From Rana temporaria (Eukaryota; Chordata; Amphibia; Anura; Ranidae), in contig NC_053491.1 in NCBI RefSeq assembly GCF_905171775.1, positions 336,886,341-336,950,340 of the forward strand: DNA of 64,000 nucleotides, written 5' to 3'. The notes beneath the pieces were generated by a model, which was not told the DNA's origin, searched no databases, and worked only from the letters and a program-made list of their open reading frames with translations. Positions 31,847 to 41,601 of this stretch are shown in pieces. Position numbers and translations under genes: made by a program. Every line of letters begins with the position of its first letter. The first letter of the stretch is position 1.

Positions 31847-32730
31847 GTAAAAGGCTTGATATCTTGTCTGACATTAGAATTTTTCTCGTTTAGTCCCTGA
31901 TACAGTGTATGAAGGAATACGCCTTGCACTAGTTTTTTGTCATAGTTAAACTCTAGCCTATCATGTTGTGATGTAGACAGAATTTTTTGTTTTAACCCTG
32001 CTAGCCTGTAAACAAATTGTTGTGCTGTCTCTTTTTCTTGCTGTGTAGCATTGCTAAGTTCCTGAAATAACTCAGTACCACTTCGTCCTCTCATATGTGA
32101 CTTCAAAAACTTTTTCAATTCAACAACAGTAAGATCCTCTTTGTCAGTCAACATATCTTTAAAATGACCAGGTTTGATTATCCTCAACACTGTGCGTATA
32201 ATTTCAGATTCAGGGAATTTTTCACTTAGACCCTCGTCAATCTGACGGCACACGCTACTGTAACTCATGTCCGAACCATGATCTGAAATTACACCACCAT
32301 GCATTTTGAATTCCCTACGTGGCAATAAAGCAACGACATCAGTTAATCTCACCACCTCCGATCCCTGTTCAGTCCTTGCAGTCCCACTACTCATTTCTTT
32401 AGCAGTGGTTGCAATGTTCACAGTTGGTGTACTTTCCTTATTGAGTTTTAGTTCATCGATCTTGTCTTGGATGATGAGCAGGTAAGACATGCCTTGATCT
32501 TCTAACTTCGCCAGCTGATCACTTCTCATGTAGTCTTCAATAAATTCAACGAATTCCATTTCGTTTGCACCAGTCACTGATGGAACGTCCACGTCTCTTT
32601 CATCATCCAGCGTAATAGCGAGGCTATACAGCTGTTCTTTACTCAGCAGATGAATTTGTTTCCGGATATCCCACATCAGCGCACGACGAGGGGACGCCAT
32701 CTCTGTTGCACTCTGACAACTTGCACTCAC
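31834..32730 (-). CDS. gag: Gypsy-B Gag (matrix/capsid region)
   Basis: A 298-codon frame begins at an ATG about 100 nt inside the primer-binding site; a second in-frame ATG lies 11 codons on, ahead of ASPRRALMWDIRKQ. The central and C-terminal parts have the helical, charged character of a Ty3/Gypsy capsid, including LKKFLKSHMRGRSGTELFQE and ETAQQFVYRLAGLKQK. There is no zinc knuckle in this frame: the CCHC motif is encoded in the overlapping pol frame. The frame stops with CLI at 31836-31834. The capsid and nucleocapsid are thus split between frames, either by programmed frameshifting or by a recent indel. The assignment to Gag rests on position and composition. Confidence 0.85.
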   Translation of the reverse strand: MSASCQSATEMASPRRALMWDIRKQIHLLSKEQLYSLAITLDDERDVDVPSVTGANEMEFVEFIEDYMRSDQLAKLEDQGMSYLLIIQDKIDELKLNKESTPTVNIATTAKEMSSGTARTEQGSEVVRLTDVVALLPRREFKMHGGVISDHGSDMSYSSVCRQIDEGLSEKFPESEIIRTVLRIIKPGHFKDMLTDKEDLTVVELKKFLKSHMRGRSGTELFQELSNATQQEKETAQQFVYRLAGLKQKILSTSQHDRLEFNYDKKLVQGVFLHTLYQGLNEKNSNVRQDIKPFTCLI

Positions 32731-32816
32731 ACGGCAGACGACACTCGCGACTCTCCTTGTAGCTTTGCAGTCGACTCACACTCGTCTCGCGTTTCCCTCT
32801 CACTGGTACACAACGA

Positions 32817-32834
32817 ATCCCGGACGAGCCCCCA
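32817..32834 (-). promoter_or_regulatory. Gypsy-B primer-binding site, tRNA-Pro type
   Basis: Three T residues inside the 5' LTR end, the element-sense strand reads TGGGGGCTCGTCCGGGAT. This is complementary to the 3' end of tRNA-Pro including the CCA, the same primer class used by murine leukaemia-type retroviruses. All 18 positions match the expected sequence. Confidence 0.9.
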
Positions 32835-32837
32835 AAA

Positions 32838-33830
32838 TGTTACCGGTCCCAAAATATAGATTAAGGGAACCGATGATTGTAGACGTACTGATGTGATGTG
32901 ATCATCTCGGCGGGTACTACAAAAATACACGAACAGGAGAATATATGACCATGCTTCTTTATGATGTGAAATGAGTTTCACTTTTACATAACAATACATA
33001 CAGTTTTTTTATAGTTACATGTTTATAATCGCTAACATAACAACAGTACAGATTGGACTGAAATACCTTTAAAACATAGCTGCAACAATGAATACCATTA
33101 TATTTTAATAAACATACATTTTCCTTTTATTTCGTGTTATAGACACTTATCTTTATCTCTATAGCACACTTTAGCTGTGTCATAATGAGAGTTACACTGC
33201 ATTGCTTATAAATATATACATTCTGAAGCAATTCTCTCTTTTGACCACTAGATGGCGCATCTTGCATAAATGTACAAGCAGTGTATAACCTGTCCATGTG
33301 GCTAATAATATAATTTTAACATGTGCTTCTAATATATGTAACTTTGCATAAATCAGGTTGAAATATACCCATATATAACAGTCTAGTGCTTGTAATAAAC
33401 AGTTACTCCGAACAGTACAATAGACCTAGGGTTTTTCGCTATTTTCACTGCTCTCAACACATGCTGCTTTGAAAGTCTAATTACAGCCAAACTATTGCAC
33501 AAAATCTACTTAAACTTTCTCCTGCATCTGCTCTAGATGTTTAGGAATCGTTCTAGTACAGTTTAGTAAGAATGAGAAAGGTTTAAAGTACATACCTACA
33601 AAAATACACGAACAGGAGAATATATGACCATGCTTCTTTATGATGTGAAATGAGTTTCACTAAGTCACATGGTGCATGTGGCCTTATATAGACTCTGTTC
33701 GGGTACCCCCTCTGCCATCTACTGGTTGTTTTATAGAATAGCAGGATATCAAAAAATAACAATAAAAATAAATGAATGTAGGCTATGGGGTGCCTGTTTT
33801 GTCTTTCATGTGATACCCCAGCCCGTCACA
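32838..33830 (-). repeat. Gypsy-B 5' LTR
   Basis: This 993-bp copy matches the 3' LTR line by line, with an offset of 7089 bp. It includes the TATATAAGG box (33681-33691) and the paired CTCF-like motifs (33245-33258 and 33712-33725). Its outer end abuts CGAA and the U3 part of the Gypsy-A LTR. Confidence 0.95.
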
Positions 33831-34040
33831 CGAACACCCTGCCGCCATTCCCGGGAGTTTAAATAGCCCGGGCAGTGGCTGAGCTGAGCGCCGCACGTTG
33901 GAACGCACTTCCGCGTTCCAACGTGGAGCGCAGACGTCCGCGCACCGGAAGTGACGCGGACGTGTATCTGAATGGAGCGCAACTGTCATAAGTGACAAGT
34001 CTGCGCTCCATGTGGAAGGAGTAACGCTGACGGCGTTACA
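33831..34040 (-). repeat. Gypsy-A 5' LTR, U3 piece
   Basis: This is the outer 210 bp of the 5' LTR, identical by eye to 20057-20266 and including the TATA box and the CpG-rich hairpins. It starts with CGAA, the right target copy of Gypsy-B, and ends GTTACA next to the GATCT duplication. Promoter and start site are now separated from the coding region by 8 kb. Confidence 0.95.
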
Positions 34041-34045
34041 GATCT

Positions 34046-34178
34046 CTGGATAAACAAGGATGGCTTCTTCAACAGTAAGTTTTGATGAGCGATCATACTT
34101 TTCAACTTCTTTTAGTGCTTTATAAAACTCCTGTTGGAATTTTTTTATTTGGACACTTACTGGTTCTCCAACATGCGT
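34046..34178 (-). pseudogene. hAT transposase fragment (proximal piece)
   Basis: The minus-strand frame encodes about 40 residues, including KKFQQEFYKALKEVEKYDRS, then reaches the GATCT target duplication of Gypsy-A. Its reading frame matches that of the piece at 19172-19359, so the two were contiguous before Gypsy-A inserted. Upstream (34179 to the right terminus) I see no further transposase, only AT-rich sequence and the GACTCC subterminal repeats. The gene was thus already 5'-deleted. Confidence 0.8.
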
Positions 34179-34571
34179 TCCCAGTAAAAGCAGAACACAA
34201 CACTATGGAAAGTATAAATATTGCAGCTCCTAATTGTGCGTTGCGTGCCATATAGTGAAGCACATGAAAAGCATGCTTCTTCACGGTCACTTAACGTGTT
34301 CGTTTTGCGGTTACGTGAGGCACTGCATGCATTGGTCTTTATTCTTACAGTAGAGAAGTCATTAATTATAACTTTTTGTGAATTGGGACATTTAAACTTG
34401 CTTTTTTTTTTTTTTTTATTCCAATCTAAATTTAGTAGGAGTCGGAGTCGGAGTCGGTGCATTGTTTGCCGACTCCGACTCCGACTCCAGGTACCCAAAA
34501 TTTCCCCCGACTCCGACTCCTCGACTCCGACTCCTCGACTCCGACTCCGACTCCACAGCCCTGGACTTTAG

Positions 34572-35095
34572 TATGTTCAGCCATTCTTATTTTTAAGGTT
34601 AAATGTACATTGTGAGGTGAATTTTACTGAAGGTTTCTCACAAAAAAAAATAGGAAACAGGTATATGATAACAACTTGTTCTTTGAAGTTTGCCCAGATT
34701 CTCTATTATTTGTATCACCAAGTGACATTTTTCCAAATTGGGAAGAGTCAGACTAAAATTATTTTTGTTAGACCTCAACAGTATACCTGTTCTAAGAAGT
34801 CCTATAGCTGTTCTGAGAAACAGTAGTGGAAAGAGCTCTGGGGAAGCTCCGGACTCTGAGAAATCCTAAGGAGAAAAGATTTATAGAATCCAGTAGTGTG
34901 GAGAAATAGGGTTGAGGCAACTAGGTGGGATACTCCAAAAACAAGAACTATGTACAATCTGAGGACTTCTTTCTGCACAAGCTATATTAAAATCTGTGTT
35001 TGTAGCATACAGTAGACTTCAGCTTTAAGGTACTGCTAGTCGTAGTGGTAGTTAACTGTAAATCTATTTTTTAGAGCCACAAAAGCAGTGTCCCT
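34572..35095. other. Unassigned non-coding stretch
   Basis: This is the original flank of the hAT element. No gene or repeat terminus is recognised. Confidence 0.4.
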
Positions 35096-36836
35096 TTAAC
35101 CACTTGCTTACTGTGCACATATACCCCCTTCCTGCCTAGGCGAAATTTCAGCTTCCGGCACTGAGCCGCTTTAACTGACAATTGCGCGGTCGTGCGCCGT
35201 GGCTCCCAAAAAAAATTGGCGTCCTTTCTTTCCCACAAATAGAGCTTTCTTTTGGTGGCATTTGATTGCCTGTGCGGTTTTAATTTTTTGGGCTATAAAC
35301 AAAAAAAAAGCGTAAATTTTGAAAAAAAACACAATATTTTTTACTTTTTGCTATAATAAATATCCCATTTAAAAAAAAAAAATTCTCAGTTTAGGCCAGT
35401 GCTTCTCAATTATTTTCTGTCATGCCCCCCCTAGGAAGAAGAAAACATTTCGCGCGACTGTAAATAGTATCATTTGTCTATAAAATTGTTATAAGTACAC
35501 CTCTGCATAACACTGTATCCACATATCCCCCCACACAGTATTGCCCTTCTTCACATATCCCCCCACACACAGTATTTCCCTTCTTCACATTTCCCCCCCC
35601 ACACAGTATTGCCCCATCACATATCCCCCCACACAGTATTGCCCCCTTTACATGACCCCATCATATACCCCCCCCACAAAGTATTGCCCCCTTTACATGA
35701 CCCCCATCACATATCCTGCACACAGTTTCCCCCATCACATAACCCCCCTTTTCCCCCCACAGCACAGCCCCCACTTCTCGTCCTTAACATTTCCATATAT
35801 TTTTCCTCCCTTCCTCCCTCTCCACTCCTATCTGTAACTTTTCAGCGCGGAGAGCAGGAGGCGGGACATTCGTCAAGTGAAGCCGCAGCAGCACTGGGCG
35901 CGGCGGGGAGACTTTTGGGCGAACTGGTGATTGGCTGCTAGGACCGCCTCCTAGCTGCCAATCACCTGCCGTCCAACATGACAGGCTGCTACCTCTCTGG
36001 TCCCGTCCCCCAGTTCAAAAATCTCCCGCCGTCCGCTCCTCTAACTAGCGGAGGAGGCTGGGGACAGAAGCAGATACTAAATGGCGCGATCGCTGCGGTC
36101 CGGAACAAGCCCCCCTTTATGGTGCCTCGGGCCCCCCCTGGGGGGCGCGCCCCACTATTTGAGAAGCACTGGTTTAGGCCGATACGTATTCTTCTACATA
36201 TTTTTGGTAAAAAAATCAATAAAAAAATCTCAATAATCGTATAGTGACTGGTTTGCGCAAAAGTTATAGCGCCTACAAAATAGGGGACATAATTATGATT
36301 CTTTTTTTTATTATTTTTTTTTTTACTAGGAATGGCGGCGATCTGCAATTTTTATTGGGACTGCGACATTATAGCGGACACATCGATCACTTTTGACACA
36401 TTTTTGGGACCATTCACATTTATACAGTGAACAGTGCTATAAACATGCACTGATAACTGTATAAATGTGACTGGCAGGGAAGGGGTTAACCACTAGGGGG
36501 CGGGGAAGGGGTTAAATGTGTAGCCTAGTGAGTGTTATAACTGTAGGGGGAGGGGGGTGACTGGGGGAGGTGACCGATCTGTGTCCCTATGTACAAGGGA
36601 CACAGCATCGGTCTCCTCTCCCTGACAGGACGTGGATCTCTGTGTTTACACACAGAGATCCACGGTCCTGCTCAGTTACTGGGCAATCGCGGGTGCCCGG
36701 CGGCCATTGCGGCCGCCAGGCATGCGCATCGTGTTCCCAGTAACGCGCGCGCGCCCCCTAGCGGCTTTAAAAGACGAGGATGTCATATGATGTCCTGTCA
36801 GAATAACTTGACGGTGGCTGGTAGTATAGAGGTTAA
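35096..36836. mobile_element. TTAA-flanked interspersed repeat hosting a hAT element
   Basis: The repeat begins TTAACCACTTGC and ends AGAGGTTAA, with TTAA at both ends (35096-35099, 36833-36836). Its outer parts match 1-617. The right half contains GTGTTTACACACAGAGATCC, a hairpin, and two CTCF-like motifs (36490-36502 and 36751-36764). With the inserted hAT element and one 8-bp target copy removed it is about 0.96 kb. No coding capacity. The host class is uncertain; TTAA ends suggest piggyBac-type mobilisation. Confidence 0.75.
35397..36171. mobile_element. Non-autonomous hAT element, C-rich interior
   Basis: The ends are CAGTGCTTCTCAA and TTTGAGAAGCACTG, flanked by the perfect 8-bp duplication GTTTAGGC (35389-35396, 36172-36179). 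The left interior (about 35520-35760) is a degenerate tandem array around ATCCCCCCACACAGTATTGC, and the right end is rich in GGCGCGCCCC. The proline/histidine-rich frames at 35541-35941 are by-products of this array. Confidence 0.93.
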
Positions 36837-39232
36837 GTAGAAGATTAGATGGATAAAGCTCGTCAAGACACCAGCCGGTGTTAGAAAAAAAATATCTTGA
36901 GCCAAATAATAATAGATAAATATCAGCTGCTCCCCAAATAATCAGAGTGATTATAAACAGTGGTATATGTGGGAGTGGGGGCCCTAGTAGCTAAATATAC
37001 ATGAATAGCTAAATAATATATATACCAAGCTAAGTGCATATATTAAAAAATCACCAGCTCCTGAGCAAAATTAACAGAAATGAAAATGATAATAGGTGAA
37101 CAAAATGTTTAAATACAAATATCATATGTAAACAGTGTATAATTCACTCACAAACCATGGGTAAGTAACCCACTCAGTGTGGGAAACTAAACAAAGGTTT
37201 AGTGTTAAAAAATAAATGAAGTACAGTGATAACATGCATAAATGAATCCATCAGAATAAAAGTCCATAAAATCTCCTGTGCAATCAGAATCGAATGAACA
37301 ATGTGCCGTTCCACCTTCACCAGCAATTATTGTGAACACCCGAAGTGATCAATAGTTAGATGGCTTCTTACCAGATGGAGTTGACCCTTAATTGGTATAA
37401 AAAAAGGAGTCAAATGTGCTTTAACAGGTATGAACCTGTGTGGTTGGATGGATCCTTACACCTTTATCCCTTATTGGCAGATATTTCCCAAACGATATGC
37501 AAAAACTAAAATAGTGTAATATTGTTTATTGTAAAAATAGGGGTAACATCAAATAGCCAAGTGGCTGCTTAGTTTTAAAAGTGCCCCAAACCCGGCACTG
37601 AGGCTTGCTTGCGTGTCTTATTATGGATCGAGGTCCCGGCTTACTGAAGACGTTGATTACGAAACGTACGTCGAGGCGGTATCTGGTCATGCACGCACCC
37701 AACGCAACTTCCTGTCCTGCTGGTCTGAGGCGTCAGCAAGGTGGAACGCACACACGCCATCACAGACAGTAAGCCGGGACTAGACCCAAAGCTGACTCTC
37801 TAGCATCAGAGGAATGGCAAAAGCACACAAGTCCCCAAGATCTCTTAGAAGCATCGGTACTTACACAAAGCCCAAGGACAACTGGTTGCCTCCTTCCAAC
37901 TGACACCTTACTTCGGGGATACCAGACCAGATCTTGAGCGGACAGCCCCCTCAGTCAGCTCTCTTTAGTTCCACAGTTTCAGGTCGCCCACCTGAGGCCT
38001 AATGACAACAGACATAACAGCATTGCCTGGGAGTGCCGCGTGCCCTCTAGGCTGGACTAATCGTCTCCAGGAAAAGAATACTTTACAGAATAGTTTACAA
38101 AATATATACAGTCTCCCAGCATGTCATCAGAGCCTGCCTCTCTGGGATAAACCAGGGCTGTATCAATATTCATGCTTCCATCTGCATAGCTCCACACCTA
38201 TCATCCAGCAACTTCTCAAGTTTTCTAGATGCAGAGGGATCTATCAGACCGGCAGCAGCTGAAGACACTGAGCAGACCTGACTAGCAGAATGCAGCTACA
38301 CTGAGTACAGTGGGCAAACTATGCTTTTACCTAACGAACAATCACAGCCACACTGACTACAGTGTGGCAACTAAATGTACCCATTTAAACACATACTAAT
38401 TCTATTTATCTAAATCTAGCACCTTTCTAGGAGGGTGGTAAAGTTTTATCATGATTACACCTTTATTTTGGCCCAGGTGAGGAAGGATTAGATCCTTTTC
38501 AGCCATTTATTACTGTCTGTTTTTTAGGATAAGAAATAAGGAGAAATCTCTCTAATGTGGACACAGACAACAATCAAAATGTTTAAATTATTGCAGCTTT
38601 GTATTCATTAATACATTAAAGAGTTTTTATTATTAATCTGCTAATGCACATGCAGTGTTCTAATGAGGAAAGTTGCAGGGTCTGTATCCCTTTAGGGGAA
38701 AAGGGAATAGCCACTCCAGGTGGGAACCCAGATGAATATCCTCCGTTGCAGACAACTCAGGTGCAGGCAATGCACTTAGTCTCTAGTGACTAAGCACTAG
38801 TTTCAGTGCGAAACGTGTCAGCAGTCAGGTTTTTTATTTTGCTGTGACTTGTAGTGCTGTCCTTCTTTTAATAAAAGGCTACAATTTGTTCAGAGTGCGG
38901 CTGTCCAGGGACAATCTTTGTTCCTGCTCTGCATTCCTTTAGACGTAATTAACCCTTTGGGAGTATTTCAGAAAAAATTAAATTTTTGCTGCAGGGGGTG
39001 CCTAATCAGATTTTTATTATGATGCAGACTTCTGGGAAAATCAGCGAGTCAATCACACAAGCAGGAAATTACATTTCTAGGGAAGTTCTGTACACCAACT
39101 GTGTACAGAAGGCCTCCAGGTTGCAATATTGCATTGAATTTCACAGACAATTACAATGCTGCAGACTGAAAGGGAAAAGGTATTTATAACCTTAAATTAC
39201 AATATGGCTTGTGTAGATATTGTATATGCTAT
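36837..39232. other. Non-coding stretch with ribozyme-like repeat motifs
   Basis: No coding gene is recognised. A 14-bp perfect inverted repeat, GTCCCGGCTTACTG, lies at 37633-37646 and 37767-37780. Two segments contain GAAACGT-type motifs next to small hairpins: 37644-37672 and 38786-38819. The stretch 38840-38890, with AATAAAAGGCTAC, resembles the tail of a polyadenylated repeat. The rest is unassigned. Confidence 0.4.
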
Positions 39233-39671
39233 GGGCCAGATTCACATAGAATCCGCGCCGGCGTAGCAAAAGCCATTTACACAACACCCCCGCAACTTAC
39301 TGGAGCAAGTGCCGTATTCTCAAAGCACTTGCTCCGTAATTTGCGGCGGCGTAGTGTAAATGGCCCGGCGTAAGGCCGCGTAATTCAAAGGGGGCGGCTT
39401 GTATTTAAATTAAACGCGCCCCCACGCCGATCGAACTGTGCATGCGCCGGCCCAAAAAATAGCCCAGTGCGCATGCTCCAACTCACGTCGGAAAACGTCA
39501 ATGAAGCCGACGTGAGCGTCATTTCCGCAAATCCCTATTCGCGAACGATGTAAAAAATTCAAATTTCGTCGCGGGAACGACGGCCATACTTAACATTGGC
39601 GTGTGTACGGGGCCTCAGATACGATGGTGTATCAGGAGATACACCGCCGTATCTCTATGTGAATCTGGCCC
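39233..39671. mobile_element. PIF/Harbinger-type MITE, GGGCCAGATTCACA family
   Basis: The ends are GGGCCAGATTCACATAGA and TCTATGTGAATCTGGCCC, a perfect inverted repeat, with TAT on both sides (39230-39232, 39672-39674). The interior is CpG-rich and hairpin-forming, with ACGTCGG/CCGACGT and GCGCATGC words. Its termini resemble those of the coding Harbinger element at 50527-53223. Confidence 0.9.
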
Positions 39672-41601
39672 TATATATTTATTTTTATTTGCCATATTTT
39701 TTTTACAAAAGTGGAGTTACCCTTTAAAGGGGGTGACAAAGGGTTACTTACAACTATTCAAACCATTTTCCAAATCTAAAAAAAAAAAAAAAAATGAAGT
39801 TTTAGCTTCTAATGCACTTTTAAAAGTAGATACTTATACAACATTCTGTATCATATTGTCGGTTTGATTTTGCTTTGCATAATTAAAAGATTACCCATTG
39901 TCTCCACGGTGTTCCATATTCCAGGGCCGTGGTTTCACCTTCATTGTCCCAGAAAAGAACCAAAGTTAATACATAAATTGGCAGACATATCTAGACTGGA
40001 CATCTGCCTAATTATAACCTCCACCTGTCACTGAAATGTGAGAGTCCAGCGGATTCAGTATGTTCTCGGTACAATGGAACAAGTGCTGGGAATGCAAACA
40101 GGATTTAGCAAGATGGGAAACAATCCAAGTATAGGGATGAAGCAGCTGTCAGTCAAAGTCACTCTGTGTGGGCTGAAAAGACTGTACTGTACGTATGACA
40201 TTATTGACCTATGCACTGGATGTAGATTGTGGAAGTCCTCCTGTTCACATGGGTATAATGTATAGAAAGTTTAAAGCTTAGTTTCAGGCAAAAGTCTTTA
40301 GTTTAATTTTGGATAGAGTAGGTAGGGACTAGAACCTACATCAGGTTTTTATTTTTGCAGGTGACCAGGTTGGGGGGATTCTCCCCTAGTTTGTCATCAG
40401 TAAGGAAGTTTTACAGTTATGTAATTACATTGGATTAAAAACCTCCTCAGAACTCTAAGCCCAAGTGATGTACTGTACATTTCTTAGTCACAGCCAACTG
40501 TAAAAGGGGGGAACAGAGAGTGGGGAAAGGTTGGAACGTCTGTCAGCTGTTTTTATTGCCTTGCTCACTTCCTGTGTGATCAAGGAGACCAACATTCATT
40601 GGCAATGCAGGCTTGATCAGGTGCGGAGGTCACAAAACATGCTTTACAAGTTTGGTGCTACCTGTTGTCCTCTGTCACCTTCTGGATGAGACTTCAAGTT
40701 CTAGAAAGAAGCAAGCCCCATTTATTTTGGACTGTTGTATTAATTAGCCTAATAATTATGGCTGCCTATCCTGATGAATTAGAATAGTCCATGAAATGTA
40801 GTGATAATTGAAGAAGCCATCCTCTTACAGCCAACCGCAATTTCGAATGTACTAAAATCATCTGATACTGTAAGGAAGTTATGTAAATGTTGTGAAAAAA
40901 AAACATGGACAGAGAGGATGTAATCCCTCACATATACCCAGTGAAGTGAACAGCCTCAGATGATACACAGAGATTAAACAAATCTCCCTGTCTTTCCCTT
41001 TCTACACTCTTTGGAAAGTGCAGATCATGTTTGAAATCTTTCCTCCTCTTTCAGCAGTGGGTGGGGAGTCTGGGCTTACACCATGTGAGAGCTGATTGGA
41101 GGAAAGGCACACAACCCCGCTCCACATAGGCAGAGGAACGAAGGAACTTGCAGAGCTGTGCTGTAAATAGACAAGCTCTCTGCTTATCTACCTCTAAGCT
41201 CCTTCCACTACAAAAATGTTCAGCTGCTGTTATCTTGTGTGTCGCGAACTTGTCAGAAATGACTCTGCTGATAACATAGAAACGGAGCAGCAGAAAAAAA
41301 TGGCAAGGCTTTTACAGGTACATAGCATGCATAAAATGCATATAACATTTAGCAGGAAGATTTTTGTTGCAATAAATGGTCTGGTGACAGGGCCTCTTAA
41401 ATTAATTCTGAATGACTTTTTTTTTTTAAATGGTAATTGCCTGGCTGTCTCTAGCTTCAATAATTTCTGGGTCAATAACCTAACAAATAAGCAACAATTG
41501 AGGCTAGTTTTCTGTCTCTTCATACTCGATTTGGGTTTTAAATTGGAATTGACACTAGGACACAAGCCTGACAGCCTGGCAATAATCATTTTCAGGAGTG
41601 C
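39672..41601. other. Unassigned non-coding stretch
   Basis: No host exon is identified. The part 41030-41330 resembles 53785-54080 (shared AGCTGATTGGAGG and ACTTGTCAGAAATGACTC-like words), so it is an interspersed repeat. That undermines the 129-codon frame at 41216-41605 as a gene. Confidence 0.45.

Larger units (their letters stand above)
25749..33830 (-). mobile_element. Gypsy-B: full-length Ty3/Gypsy retrotransposon
   Basis: The 8082-bp element on the minus strand has two 993-bp LTRs (25749-26741, 32838-33830) in which I found no difference. The flanking 4-bp copies are CAAA and CGAA; the difference is a CpG-to-CpA change and the uninterrupted Gypsy-A LTR reads CGAA. It has a primer-binding site, polypurine tract, gag frame and long pol frame, with no env-like gene. 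Identical LTRs mean very recent insertion. The gag and pol frames are offset, so activity depends on frameshifting or helper proteins. Confidence 0.96.
19360..34040 (-). mobile_element. Gypsy-A: chromodomain Ty3/Gypsy retrotransposon (nested host)
   Basis: The element lies on the minus strand. Its LTRs are 907 bp (19360-20266 and the split 25048-25748 plus 33831-34040), both TG...CA, and differ at one visible base (A at 19855, G in the other copy). It is flanked by the 5-bp duplication GATCT (19355-19359, 34041-34045). Removing a TTAA element and Gypsy-B leaves about 6.07 kb, normal for a single-ORF chromovirus. The gag-pol frame has CCHC, protease, RT, RNase H, integrase and a C-terminal chromodomain. 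The near-identical LTRs imply recent insertion. It is now inactivated by two insertions. Confidence 0.96.
18772..34563 (-). mobile_element. Internally deleted hAT transposon, split by nested retroelements
   Basis: The outer element begins CAGGGCTGTGGAGTCGG and ends CCGACTCCACAGCCCTG, a perfect 17-bp terminal inverted repeat of the hAT type. It is flanked by an exact 8-bp duplication, GACTTTAG (18764-18771 and 34564-34571). Both subterminal regions are runs of the 6-bp word GACTCC. Without the inserted retroelements (19360-34040 plus one GATCT copy) it would be about 1.1 kb and would carry only the C-terminal part of a transposase on the minus strand. It is therefore a deleted, non-autonomous derivative. 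Confidence 0.95.

Noticed and set aside
35520..35760. CRISPR-like array of regularly spaced repeats
   Set aside because: It is a degenerate C-rich tandem inside a hAT element; the units touch without unique spacers, and the genome is eukaryotic.
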